Assembly: GCF_009720735.1 (NCBI RefSeq)
Contig: NZ_WNKU01000010.1
Span: forward strand, 1 to 64,000
Direction of reading: 5' to 3'
DNA: 64,000 nucleotides
DNA from: Heliobacterium mobile
GTDB taxonomy: Bacteria; Bacillota; Desulfitobacteriia; Heliobacteriales; Heliobacteriaceae
Shown piece after piece: positions 34,567 through 43,396 of this stretch. Within the stretch, counting starts at the first letter, position 1. Each line of letters starts with the position of its first letter. A program made the translations under genes and the position numbers. Under the pieces are notes generated by a model. That model worked only from the letters and a program-made list of their open reading frames with translations, did no database searches and was not told the origin of the DNA.

Positions 34567-34782
34567 TGCCGTTTGTTTTTTGTAACTTAGAAAACACTCA
34601 TAGGCGATAGGGCACTCTTGAGCAAGTAGCTGGTAAAAGACCTTTTCCAAAGAAGAATCAGAATCGTCTATGACGTCCAGGTAGTTGTCGATGACGTAAT
34701 CGGGGAGATAACCGTTCATACTTGTCATGACTCCGAGAGAATAAACGGCTCGCTGTACATCTTCCAATCGAAACCACGCCAT
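34564..34782 (-). CDS. Small acidic protein, unknown function
   Basis: 72 residues from ATG 34782, with AGAGGAGG seven bases upstream; a longer frame from 34845 is not supported. MAWFRLEDVQRAVYSLGVM is followed by an acidic stretch YLDVIDDSDSSLEKVF. No membrane segment or known motif. The gene is flanked by spoIIM and endoQ and looks genuine by its ribosome-binding site. Confidence 0.65.
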   Translation of the reverse strand: MAWFRLEDVQRAVYSLGVMTSMNGYLPDYVIDNYLDVIDDSDSSLEKVFYQLLAQECPIAYECFLSYKKQTA

Positions 34783-34861
34783 TTTCGTGCCTCCTCTGTT
34801 TCTCTCGTCTGATTGGTTCGACGGCGGGATGTTATTTCCTTCCATGATATATAAATAACTT

Positions 34862-34886
34862 AAGCGACCTCATTGAGAGGTCGCTT
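34862..34886 (-). terminator. Terminator overlapping the endoQ stop codon
   Basis: Perfect 10-bp stem AAGCGACCTC/GAGGTCGCTT with a 5-base loop. The minus-strand tail is AAGTTATTTATA, only moderately T-rich. Confidence 0.6.
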
Positions 34887-36093
34887 ATTTCATCTGAACC
34901 CGCCCGTAACGGCCCCCGCCTCCATCGGTCCATGTCAATTCTCCGTGACGCTGTGCCAAGAGGGGTGCAGCTATTTTCGGCCCCATCAGCCCTAGGATCT
35001 CTTCATCGGTCACCCGGTGGAGCAGGTTCATTTCCGTACCGAAAGCTTCGAGAAGTTTTTGCCGCGCTTTTGGTCCAATCCCAGGGAGGAATTCCAGCGG
35101 AACCTGGTGAACATAGGGCGGCCGATCGACAGTCTCGTAGACATCGGCACTGTCTCGGACAGACCGGTTGCCGTGGTGAGATAACCATTCGATGCGGTCA
35201 AGCACCCCTGGCGTAAGCACTTGAGCGCCACAGCTCGGGCATGGACCAAAATCCGGCGGCTCTACGGTGGTGATGGTCTCACAACGGGGACAAGCACTGC
35301 GATGGTACTTGCCTAGCCTGGGATCAAGTCCATAGTTGGCGATGATACGACGCCCCTCTTGTCTGCGCAATGCTTTGACCCATTCGGAAAAAGTGGGCGA
35401 CTCCAATTCCAGCGCATTGTATTCGCGGGCGATTTTTGGCAATGAGTGGGCATCGGAGTTGGACAGGTAGGTAAAACCCTTTAGGCCGGGAATGCGATCG
35501 GCCAAAGTCGTATCAGAAGAAAGCCCTAATTCTAACGCCCAAATGTGATCGAGTTCCCCTTCTGTAAAGGCTTCCACCAAGTCGTCGACACCTTGGCCAA
35601 ATAGCCCTTTATGAGGAGTAAAGGCGTGGGCCGGAACAAAGACCCCTTCCAGTTCAACGACCCGGTTTAATACATCGGAGGCACGGCAGCGACAGTGCTG
35701 AGAACTTAAATTGGGATTGGTCACCCAATCGCACACGCTCCGGGAGAAGGCCTTCAAACTTTCTAAAGTTGGCAGGTAGGCGAGGAAATGGGCTGGGCCG
35801 CCTTTTTCCTCTGTTTCCACTTCCGCACCGGCGAGAAATGTCATCTCCTTCTGGTAACGAAAACCGCCGCCAGAGAGCTCCTCCAGCTCTCCCCGCTCGA
35901 TCAGCCGTTCCAAATCAGAGATCACAGGCAGGCAAGCTGCATCAATGACTCCCAGGAGATCAAGTCCTTTGCGGTGCTTACCTTCCCAGAGGGCAGCTTC
36001 CAAGGTAAGGTTTTTGGCTGCTGTAATTTTAATGGGCCGCCCCGCGTCAGAGCGACCCAAGTGTACATGAAAATCGCCGAAATATGTTCCCAT
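34885..36093 (-). CDS. Endonuclease Q family protein (deaminated-DNA repair nuclease)
   Basis: 402 residues. The N-terminal PHP-type metal domain shows DFHVHLG, VIDAAC, AGAEVE and NSDAH. A zinc ribbon (CPRC ... CPSC, about 285-305) and a helix-hairpin-helix (FLPGIGPKARQKLLEAFG) follow. This is the layout of EndoQ, which nicks DNA 5' of uracil, hypoxanthine or abasic sites; B. subtilis YqxK is the relative near nudF. Its ATG overlaps the nudF stop by one base (TAATG). Confidence 0.85.
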   Translation of the reverse strand: MGTYFGDFHVHLGRSDAGRPIKITAAKNLTLEAALWEGKHRKGLDLLGVIDAACLPVISDLERLIERGELEELSGGGFRYQKEMTFLAGAEVETEEKGGPAHFLAYLPTLESLKAFSRSVCDWVTNPNLSSQHCRCRASDVLNRVVELEGVFVPAHAFTPHKGLFGQGVDDLVEAFTEGELDHIWALELGLSSDTTLADRIPGLKGFTYLSNSDAHSLPKIAREYNALELESPTFSEWVKALRRQEGRRIIANYGLDPRLGKYHRSACPRCETITTVEPPDFGPCPSCGAQVLTPGVLDRIEWLSHHGNRSVRDSADVYETVDRPPYVHQVPLEFLPGIGPKARQKLLEAFGTEMNLLHRVTDEEILGLMGPKIAAPLLAQRHGELTWTDGGGGRYGRVQMK

Positions 36094-36641
36094 TAATCCT
36101 CTTCCCGTTGCAATATGCGAGCGGCTTCCAATAAGCCGATAATCGACTTGGCATCGGTGATCTCACCGGTCTCAATCATTTCCAAGGCCGCCTCCAAAGG
36201 AACGACCAGCGGCTCTACAAACTCATCATCATCGGGCTTCGCATCGGCGATGACCAGTTCACGGGCGATGTAGAGATGCATTTCTTCGTTGCAAAAGCCG
36301 GGACTTGCGTAGAAACTGAGCAGGTGCTGCCATTTCTTCGCGGCGAAACCGGTCTCTTCAGCTAGTTCCCGTTGAGCACAATCGAGAGGTTCTTCGTCGG
36401 GACTGAGCTTTCCCGCAGGGATTTCAATGGAAACCTTTTCGATAGAATAACGCCACTGTCGCACCAGAATTACCTCATTGCGCGACGTCAGCGGGACGAT
36501 AGCAGCAGCACCGGGATGCTCAACGATTTCCCGGTAAGAGGAAGTACCGTCGGGCAGTGTAACCCGGTCTTTTCGGACACTGATAAACTTACCTTGGTAA
36601 ATCTGTTCACTTTCCAAGGTCTTTTCTTTTAGGTGTTCCAT
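36093..36641 (-). CDS. nudF: ADP-ribose pyrophosphatase (Nudix)
   Basis: 182 residues. The Nudix box is GKLSPDEEPLDCAQRELAEE(T)G near residues 76-97, with the glutamates in REL(A)EE in place. IEIPAGKL before it and YASPGFCNEEMHLYIA after it are typical of the ADP-ribose pyrophosphatase subgroup. GGAG precedes the ATG. Confidence 0.92.
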   Translation of the reverse strand: MEHLKEKTLESEQIYQGKFISVRKDRVTLPDGTSSYREIVEHPGAAAIVPLTSRNEVILVRQWRYSIEKVSIEIPAGKLSPDEEPLDCAQRELAEETGFAAKKWQHLLSFYASPGFCNEEMHLYIARELVIADAKPDDDEFVEPLVVPLEAALEMIETGEITDAKSIIGLLEAARILQREED

Positions 36642-36675
36642 TCGTTCTCCTTTCGGGATCTCTTTGCAAACCTTA

Positions 36676-37806
36676 CTATGAAAGGGCGGGGTCCTTCACA
36701 TACTGGCGAATAATCTCTAAAACATAGCGGCTATTCCGTTCCAGGTTATCTATCGTGATGAATTCCTCTTTGGTATGCACTTTTTCCATGGCTATCGCCA
36801 GATTCGCCGTAGGGAGACCGGCACCATTATAGATATTCGCATCGGATCCTCCCCCTATGGGCACCAGTTGCGAGGTAAAGTTGAGGCTTTGGGCCGCTTT
36901 CAACGCCAGGGCGACGACGGGATCTTTTTCTGTCAAAATGAATCCGGGGTATACCTGGTTCACCTTGACTTCGGCCCGCCCTCCTAAGTCCTGTGCAGCC
37001 TGTTGAAAGCATGCCGCCATATGTCTTGTCTGTTCTTCCAACTTTTCTTCTCGTAAACTACGGGCCTCACCGGTGATGATGACCCGTTCAGGAACAATAT
37101 TCGTCGCTGAACCGCCGTTAATCGTCCCTATATTCGCTGTCGTCTCCTTGTCGATGCGGCCCAAGCGCATCCGGTGAACAGCTCGAGAAGCGATTTTAAT
37201 CGCGCTAACACCTTCTTCAGGACAGATACCGGCATGGGCAGTCCGTCCATACAATACAGCTTCGATATGGTTTTGGAAAGGTGCACTGGTGATAATCGTG
37301 CCTGGCTCTCCAGAGGCATCGAGCACATAGCCCATCTTGGACTGAAGCCATCCGATATCGAAAACTTTGGCCCCTTTGAGGCCCCCCTCTTCCTGAACGG
37401 AAAAGATGATTTCGATGGTCGGCCGAGTCTCTCCCGTTGCCAACAATACCCGCAGTGCTTCCAAAATGGCCACAATGCCGGCTTTGTCGTCGGCACCTAA
37501 GATGGAAGTTCCATCGGAATAGATGGCTCCGTCCCGGATGACCGGTGTAACCTTATCACAAGGGACGACCGTATCCATGTGGGCGCTGAAAAAAATAGCC
37601 CCGCCGGAACCGTTTCCCTCGAGGCGGCCATAGAGGTTTCCGGCATTACCGGGGATTTTCGTACCGGCATCGTCTTCTTCGACTCGGAAGCCCATCTGTG
37701 TCAGCGTTGCGGTCAACCGATCAGCGATTTGACGCTCGCCGCCACCGGGCGAAGAGATCGCACATAGTTCAATGAATTCCTGAATGATTCTTTGTCGTTC
37801 GATCAA
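36676..37806 (-). CDS. M20-family tripeptidase-like peptidase (PepT/YqjE type)
   Basis: 376 residues. Metal ligands are visible as FFSAHMDTVVP (His-Asp pair), LGADDKAG, QEEGG, DASGEPG and MEKVHTKEE (the distal His). The dimerisation or lid domain carries GRTAHAGICPEEGVSA. Cytosolic zinc aminotripeptidase is the likely role; B. subtilis YqjE is close by in the same neighbourhood. Its start overlaps the end of the HD-GYP gene by four bases. Confidence 0.87.
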   Translation of the reverse strand: MIERQRIIQEFIELCAISSPGGGERQIADRLTATLTQMGFRVEEDDAGTKIPGNAGNLYGRLEGNGSGGAIFFSAHMDTVVPCDKVTPVIRDGAIYSDGTSILGADDKAGIVAILEALRVLLATGETRPTIEIIFSVQEEGGLKGAKVFDIGWLQSKMGYVLDASGEPGTIITSAPFQNHIEAVLYGRTAHAGICPEEGVSAIKIASRAVHRMRLGRIDKETTANIGTINGGSATNIVPERVIITGEARSLREEKLEEQTRHMAACFQQAAQDLGGRAEVKVNQVYPGFILTEKDPVVALALKAAQSLNFTSQLVPIGGGSDANIYNGAGLPTANLAIAMEKVHTKEEFITIDNLERNSRYVLEIIRQYVKDPALS

Positions 37807-39416
37807 GCTCCCGCATCCTCCCTTTTTTCGCGTTGGGTCTGTATGCTCATATCGTCGAGTAGTCCTTCTTCAACGAGTTGAACAAAGATCTGTACGATCT
37901 GCGGATCAAACTGTACACCGCTGCAGCGGATGATTTCCGCGATAGCCACTTCTTTGGGCAGCGCTCTTCGGTATACCCGGTTTGCCGTCATCGCTTCAAA
38001 ACAGTCGGCCACAGCGATGATCCGTGCACCTAAGGGAATCTCCTCCCCTTTCAGCCCGTCGGGGTAGCCTTTGCCGTTATACCACTCGTGGTGGGCACCG
38101 ACAATCGGCGCCAGTTCGCGAAAATGGGCTACTTGAGAAATAATTTGCTCACCGATGGTCACATGCATTTTGATTTCTGCGTATTCTTCTTCTGTTAGCG
38201 CACCCGGTTTCTGCAGGATATTGCTGTTGATGCCAATTTTTCCGATATCATGTAAAATCGCAGCTGTGGCGATCTGTTGTGCTCTCTCTGCAGAAATCTC
38301 CAAACGCTCAAGCATTCGTGTTACATAGCGGTGAACATACTCCGAATGGCCTCGTGTATAAGAGTCCTTCGCATCGATGGCCGCCACGAAAGCCTGCACG
38401 ATAGCCAAGTGAAGGTCCTGTTGTTGCTTATATAAGGTGGCGTTTTCAATGGCGTTACCAATTTGATTGGCTAAGATGTCCATCAACTGAACTTCATCGT
38501 CAGAAAAAGCGTGTGGTTCATCGGCGAATACAGTCAATACGCCCAGTGTGCGACTCCGGCTGACGAGCGGAACCGAAAGGGCACAACAAAAGCCTTCTCT
38601 CACCAATAAATCGCCACAGGATTCGTCGGGCTTTGATTCGGTTATGTATACGATGGGATTGCCTGTGTCGACCGCTTTTCCCATGAAACACTTTTGCATA
38701 GGGAGCAGTCGACCGCGAAGCGAGTGGAAGCCGAGTTCAGCCGCAAGCCGGAGTAAACCTGTCTCAGCTTCGCAAATATGAACGGTACAAGCCTTTACCT
38801 TCATGATAGAAGCTGATAACTCTACGATCGATGATAACACCTGGGGAAGTTCCAGGCTCGAGTTGATCGTGTGTAAGACTTCCGTTAACGCCGATAGTTC
38901 GCTGACTTTGCGTTCTAATTCTTTTCCTGTCTTTTGCACAGAGTCCGATAGATATCCGACTACTGCTGTAGTCACCAGCAACGTGGCTCCTCGTAAAACT
39001 AAATCACCCCAATAAACACCTTCTGGCAGGGGCATGTTGATCATGAGGTATAAGATCAATGACAGGCACGCCCAAATTAGACCTTTTTGCAGGCCAAAAC
39101 AAGTACTGTATAGGGCATTAATGAGAATGTAGCCGAGAAAAAATTCGCTATTTACGCCTCCTGTTAGGGGGATAATTCGAGCTAGAAAAAGCAGATCAAG
39201 GATGAAAGCACACAGATAGATCTGTTTAGCTAGGTTTCTTTTTGCAAAGAGTAGGAGAGTTAAGCAGACACTATAGAGGATTAAAAAAGTGATTCCACTT
39301 GTAAAAGATTTGCCCTCGACCATATCTGGATAAAAGTAACTCCATAGCACCATAGCGATGACTGCGATGGTTCGAAACAACGCAAAAACTCGGTATTCTG
39401 GAATGAAGAAGTTCAT
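37803..39416 (-). CDS. Membrane HD-GYP protein with GAF domain (predicted cyclic-di-GMP phosphodiesterase)
   Basis: 537 residues from ATG 39416 (GGAGG upstream). About six membrane segments fill the first 160 residues, then a GAF domain (about 190-340) and an HD-GYP domain with HDIGKIGIN, HVTIGEQI, HHEWYNGKGYPDGLKGEEIP and ARIIAVADCFEAMTA. HD-GYP enzymes hydrolyse cyclic di-GMP. It is translationally coupled to the peptidase downstream and lies near a chemoreceptor gene. Confidence 0.9.
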   Translation of the reverse strand: MNFFIPEYRVFALFRTIAVIAMVLWSYFYPDMVEGKSFTSGITFLILYSVCLTLLLFAKRNLAKQIYLCAFILDLLFLARIIPLTGGVNSEFFLGYILINALYSTCFGLQKGLIWACLSLILYLMINMPLPEGVYWGDLVLRGATLLVTTAVVGYLSDSVQKTGKELERKVSELSALTEVLHTINSSLELPQVLSSIVELSASIMKVKACTVHICEAETGLLRLAAELGFHSLRGRLLPMQKCFMGKAVDTGNPIVYITESKPDESCGDLLVREGFCCALSVPLVSRSRTLGVLTVFADEPHAFSDDEVQLMDILANQIGNAIENATLYKQQQDLHLAIVQAFVAAIDAKDSYTRGHSEYVHRYVTRMLERLEISAERAQQIATAAILHDIGKIGINSNILQKPGALTEEEYAEIKMHVTIGEQIISQVAHFRELAPIVGAHHEWYNGKGYPDGLKGEEIPLGARIIAVADCFEAMTANRVYRRALPKEVAIAEIIRCSGVQFDPQIVQIFVQLVEEGLLDDMSIQTQREKREDAGA

Positions 39417-39551
39417 ATATTTTTCCTCCTGCCTCTTACGGTAACCACATGGTTGGTGGATTTTTAACCGCGGCAGCGCTCGCTCTAACAATGACCTTCG
39501 CCGTTAGAGACGTTTTTTCCTTTTCCAGTCCATCAGATTATCTTGTCATAA

Positions 39552-40112
39552 CTATCGGGGGCTCTGGATTGCGGCTAGCTTTTGTCCGATCCTGCTCTGA
39601 TTTTCTTTGATCTTTTGGAAGTTCTCCATGGCTTCGGCGTAGCCATCATCGCTCTTCTGAGCAAAGACCGATGAGAAATCGCGAATGGTAAATTCTAATC
39701 GATCCATTTGCACTTCTATCATCCGTCGCAGTTCCTTATCCTCTTGGGGATTATGTTCGTTACTCATCTGTTCCTTAAGCAACTGAACTTGTGGCAAAAT
39801 CACATCAGAAAACCATTGGGACGTTTCTAAATGCCCATATCGATTGACATCTTTCTCCACACGATCGTTGATTTGCTCCACGATTTGCTGCATAAACCAG
39901 TATCCTTCTTGAATACGGGAGTTCGGATCGGTATTGACCGACTCCTTGCTGTCATCCTTTGGATCTGCCAAACCCTCTTGGCTTGAGGCAGTTGATACTT
40001 CGGAGGTCGTCGTCACTGGTTCTTGTGGCAGAGAGGCCGTTTTGGACGTGACAGCGCAACCAACGAGGACGATGGCCAGCGTACAGATTACCCCGATAAG
40101 TCCTTTGTTCAA
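39552..40112 (-). CDS. Predicted lipoprotein, unknown function
   Basis: 186 residues. MNKGLIGVICTLAIVLVGCA is a lipoprotein signal with the modified cysteine at position 19. A Ser/Thr-rich linker to residue 65 is followed by a helical, charged domain (MQQIVEQINDRVEKDVNRYGHLE) with no known family. It lies between the chemoreceptor terminator and the HD-GYP gene. A sensory or envelope role is a guess. Confidence 0.75.
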   Translation of the reverse strand: MNKGLIGVICTLAIVLVGCAVTSKTASLPQEPVTTTSEVSTASSQEGLADPKDDSKESVNTDPNSRIQEGYWFMQQIVEQINDRVEKDVNRYGHLETSQWFSDVILPQVQLLKEQMSNEHNPQEDKELRRMIEVQMDRLEFTIRDFSSVFAQKSDDGYAEAMENFQKIKENQSRIGQKLAAIQSPR

Positions 40113-40176
40113 TGGGTTTCACTCCCACCAGTGTCAATTATTAAACTATTTTTTATTATAGCAGGAAAAAAACAAA

Positions 40177-40196
40177 CCGGGAGACTAAACTCCCGG
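40177..40196 (-). terminator. Intrinsic terminator after the chemoreceptor gene
   Basis: On the minus strand CCGGGAG-TTTAGT-CTCCCGG is followed by TTTGTTTTTTT. A strong terminator directly after the stop codon. Confidence 0.9.
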
Positions 40197-40212
40197 TGAT
40201 CGCAGAACTTGA

Positions 40213-41904
40213 TTAAAGGATCTTAAAGACATCTACGGTTTTCTTCAACTCCGTCACCATGGCGTTAGACTCTTCAGCGCTATGAGCGATAGTATCCATC
40301 GATGCTGACGTTTGTTCCGTCGAGGCAGCTACTTCCTGAGCATTTGCAGCCGTATTTTCCATGATTCGAGCGATTTCTTGAATCAACTCTAGGATTTTCC
40401 CGGAGGTATGAACCTCTTCTTCGGTGACCTGTCCGATTTCTTCGATATCCCGCACCGTATTGTCGACGGCGGTAAGAATTTTCTCTAAAACATCTCCTGC
40501 TTTGTTGACAACGACTACGCCCTGTTCAACCTCTGAACGGCTATGCTGCATAGCTAGGACGGCGGCAGCCGTGCTTTCGGCGATTTTTCGGACTAAAGCG
40601 GCCACTTCGGTGGCGCCTTGGTTGGATTGCTCCGCTAATTTACGAACCTCTTCGGCGACAACCGCAAAACCTCTGCCGGCTTCGCCAGCACGTGCCGCTT
40701 CGATCGCCGCATTGAGGGCGAGTAAGTTAGTCTGGTTGGCTAAGCTGGTGATCGTGTCTGTAATTAAACCGATCTGTTGGGAGTATTCACTTAGCGTAGA
40801 GATATGGTCCTCTGTTTCAGCTGCTTTTTCTTTGATTTTTTCCATCCGTACGACTGTTTCGGCGATGGTTCTTTTGCCTTCACCAGCCGCTTGCTCTGTC
40901 ACCTTCGAATTGTCGGCCGCCGACAGGGCCTGCTGTTTGGCCTTTTGGATCATGTTCGAGAAATCATGGAGTACTTTCGTCGCTTCCATGATGGATTCGT
41001 TCCCAATAGATGCGTCCCTGGCCACATGTTGAATATTGCCGGCCACTTCCGATGCAGCTATGGATACCTGATCACTCGTGGCTGCCACTTGTTTTGATGA
41101 GTGAACTAACTCGTCGGCAGCCCGTCGAACCGTGCCGACCAGGTTCGACTGCTCTTCAATCATCTGGTTAAACCAGCGGGTTAATTCTCCGATTTCATCG
41201 GATTGGTTATGTTCGTCGACCCGAGTTGTCAAATCCCCTTGGGCCAATCCTTTGACCACGTTGACAATGCCATCAAGGGGCGTGCTGACATATTTTCGAA
41301 CCATCATGTATATAACCATAACCGTCAACAGGAGTACAACGAGCGTGACGGACAGGTTAATCATGGCCACTTTCTCTTTCGACAGTCCTTCCAGTTGAGC
41401 GGTTACACTGATCGCTCCCCGGAGTTCACCGACTTTGTAGCCTTCTTTTTCATGCCCGAGAGGATCCAACTGGCCCTTTGGTTCGCCATGACAGGGAAGA
41501 CAGGCTTGCTGGATATAGAGAGGCTTGGCAAAACGCAATACACGGTAACCGTTAGAACCGAGCACTTCTGAGTAATGGTCCAAGTTCTTATCCTTAGAAA
41601 GCCGTTCAATCATCTGCTTTTCCCAAGCATCAGGCGCGTCTTTCGGGTTGCGGTACTTGTCAGAAGTGTACTTAATGGTAAAAACGGGGTCTTCCGGACG
41701 TTGTCCCGTCACGTGCTTAGCCAAAAAAGTCTGTACGTCCGTCTGTTTTTCGGCTATCATTTTTGATTCCTGGATCCTGTTTTGTTCCGCAATCGTCACA
41801 AATAAATCGGGCAACCAGGTAATCGCGACGGCCATGATTACCAACAACGGAACGACTCCGAGAATAAATTTAGGCGCCAGTTTAAGTCGATTGTAAAAGC
41901 CCAT
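40213..41904 (-). CDS. Methyl-accepting chemotaxis protein with haem-type DUF3365 sensor domain
   Basis: 563 residues. Membrane segment at 12-31, then a periplasmic-type domain (about 35-180) with CLPCH (C135, C138, H139), a c-type haem site of the DUF3365/Tll0287 family. A second membrane segment lies near 185-205, followed by a HAMP domain and the signalling hairpin with tip [14 protein letters not shown] and upstream [18 protein letters not shown]. Redox, oxygen or NO sensing coupled to chemotaxis is likely. The ATG has GGGAGG upstream. Confidence 0.9.
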   Translation of the reverse strand: MGFYNRLKLAPKFILGVVPLLVIMAVAITWLPDLFVTIAEQNRIQESKMIAEKQTDVQTFLAKHVTGQRPEDPVFTIKYTSDKYRNPKDAPDAWEKQMIERLSKDKNLDHYSEVLGSNGYRVLRFAKPLYIQQACLPCHGEPKGQLDPLGHEKEGYKVGELRGAISVTAQLEGLSKEKVAMINLSVTLVVLLLTVMVIYMMVRKYVSTPLDGIVNVVKGLAQGDLTTRVDEHNQSDEIGELTRWFNQMIEEQSNLVGTVRRAADELVHSSKQVAATSDQVSIAASEVAGNIQHVARDASIGNESIMEATKVLHDFSNMIQKAKQQALSAADNSKVTEQAAGEGKRTIAETVVRMEKIKEKAAETEDHISTLSEYSQQIGLITDTITSLANQTNLLALNAAIEAARAGEAGRGFAVVAEEVRKLAEQSNQGATEVAALVRKIAESTAAAVLAMQHSRSEVEQGVVVVNKAGDVLEKILTAVDNTVRDIEEIGQVTEEEVHTSGKILELIQEIARIMENTAANAQEVAASTEQTSASMDTIAHSAEESNAMVTELKKTVDVFKIL

Positions 41905-41952
41905 AGGTCGACCTCCCTCACTGCTGCTTCCCTCATGGCACCACGACAGGTT

Positions 41953-41977
41953 TTATCGATAATTTGTTAAGCTTTTA
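41953..41977 (-). promoter_or_regulatory. Possible sigma-D (flagellar-type) promoter of the chemoreceptor gene
   Basis: On the minus strand TAAA (41974-41977) and CGATAA (41953-41958) match the core of the motility sigma consensus TAAA-N15-GCCGATAA. The spacing to a full 8-base -10 is two short and GCC is missing, so this is weak. Confidence 0.3.
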
Positions 41978-42166
41978 TTCGCCATTCGTTTAAGGTTCTC
42001 CTTCCCCAGAAAATAAAAAATCTTAATACAAACCCATACTTCTTATCTTTCATCTACTTTCTTCAATTGTTTTCTTTGAATTCAAATGGAAGTATCAGGA
42101 ACTGCGAAAAAAATTATTTTTATACGATTGTATATTTCATGTTTAGGGTTGTTCTATAAAATAGCA

Positions 42167-42197
42167 AATACACCCAACCGTTAAAGCAGGGTGTATT
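42167..42197 (-). terminator. Hairpin, possible spo0A terminator
   Basis: AATACACCC and GGGTGTATT form a perfect 9-bp stem with a 13-base loop. The minus-strand tail TGCTATTTTATAG is only partly T-rich. It is about 230 bases beyond the spo0A stop. Confidence 0.5.
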
Positions 42198-42428
42198 GTA
42201 ATCTATATTAAAGCTTACGTTTTAAATAGGTTTTTGTGGCAGTTTAACTATTTATTCAAATGAGTAATTATGACGGAATATATAAAACCTAAGAATTGAT
42301 TAGACACCTATTCTATTTAGATTAAGAAAACATTCTTTGAGATTATCATCATATTATTTTCCTGGTGGAAATTCGAAAGAATAAAGTTTCTATACGGTCC
42401 CAAGTATTTCTGGATTTTCTTTGCGGAA

Positions 42429-43221
42429 CTAACCCACTTTCTGTCCCAATCGAAGCTTGTCTGCCACCATCGCGATGAACTCGGAATTAGTCGGTTTTCC
42501 CCGCTCGAGATTGATCGTGTAGCCGAAGAACTTGGACATCATCTCGACATTTCCCCGATCCCAGGCTAACTCTATCGCATGTCGAATCGCTCGCTCCACC
42601 CGAGAAGGAGTCGTCATATACTTTGTCGCTATCATGGGATATAACTCTTTCGTTACGGCACCAAGCAGGCTGACCTCGCTGATAACCATAAGGATGGCAT
42701 CACGCAAATACTGATAGCCTTTAATTATGAGCCGGGACGCCCATTTGATGGATGATATTGGTTACCTCCACATCCATGTTTCGAGGACGAGAAGGAGGTG
42801 CGATCACAGGAGGCGGCGTGACGACGGGGGTATTGTTGCTGCTTCCGGTAACGAGCTGGCGAATGCGGTTCCCCAAGATCTCCAAATCAAAGGGTTTGAG
42901 AATGTAATAATCAGCCCCCAATTGAACGGCCCGCTGTGTCATCGACTCCTGACCAAAAGCTGTTAAAATGATGGTCCTCGGACGATGTTGGAGGCTCAGT
43001 CCGATCATACACTCCAAAACGCCGATGCCATCTAAATGGGGCATGATAATATCGAGAATTATCAAATCGGGCTCTTCCTGTTGGATCAGTTTAATCGCAT
43101 CTTGTCCGTTATTCGCTACTCCGACTAATTCCATGTCTTCTTGTTGACTTATGTAGTCTCGAAGAATATCACAGAATTCTTTGTTATCATCAGCAACAAT
43201 CACTCGAATGTTATTTAACAT
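42429..43221 (-). pseudogene. spo0A: Spo0A sporulation response regulator, interrupted by a frameshift
   Basis: Two abutting frames together form a full Spo0A of about 260 residues. The first (42721-43221) is the receiver domain with D11, D12, phosphorylation site D57 (LIILDIIMPHLDG), T87 and K109, a linker, and the start of the effector domain ending [11 protein letters not shown] then Asn-stop. The second frame resumes with [10 protein letters not shown] and continues through [21 protein letters not shown] to [13 protein letters not shown]. An expected HIKGYQ join is broken by one extra A in CATAATTAAAGG (42725 or 42726). As written, the product would be a receiver without DNA-binding domain. 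A sequencing error is possible. The gene follows spoIVB, as in Bacillus. Confidence 0.9.
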
Positions 43222-43259
43222 TTTCTGTTCCGCCTCCCAGCTTTTTCACTGCACATAGC

Positions 43260-43287
43260 TTTTCGACAAGGCCTATGGATATCCTTC
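43260..43287 (-). promoter_or_regulatory. Sigma-H promoter overlapping a Spo0A box, upstream of spo0A
   Basis: On the minus strand GAAGGATAT (43279-43287) matches the sigma-H -35 pattern RnAGGAWWW. After 11 bases GTCGAAA (43261-43267) matches the -10 RnnGAAT in all but the last base. TTGTCGAAAA (43260-43269) is a perfect core Spo0A box that overlaps the -10. This arrangement resembles the sporulation promoter of B. subtilis spo0A and suggests autoregulation. The start codon is about 40 bases downstream. Confidence 0.65.
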
Positions 43288-43396
43288 TTCAATCCTTGGA
43301 AAATCGTTCGTAAAAAAGCGCTTAGATGTGACAAATTTTTCCACAAACGCTGTCGCTTGCTGTTCTTTGTTAATTCTAATTGTTAATGTACCACAA

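Larger units (their letters stand above)
41905..42428. other. AT-rich intergenic region between the chemoreceptor gene and spo0A
   Basis: 524 bases without a credible gene. It contains a possible sigma-D-like promoter for the chemoreceptor (41953-41977) and a hairpin at 42167-42197. The stretch 42200-42428, directly downstream of spo0A, is AT-rich and I see no defined element in it. Confidence 0.6.

Noticed and set aside
34405..34590. 61-codon plus-strand frame across the candidate small RNA
   Set aside because: No Shine-Dalgarno sequence, starts upstream of the predicted promoter, and runs through the terminator stem.
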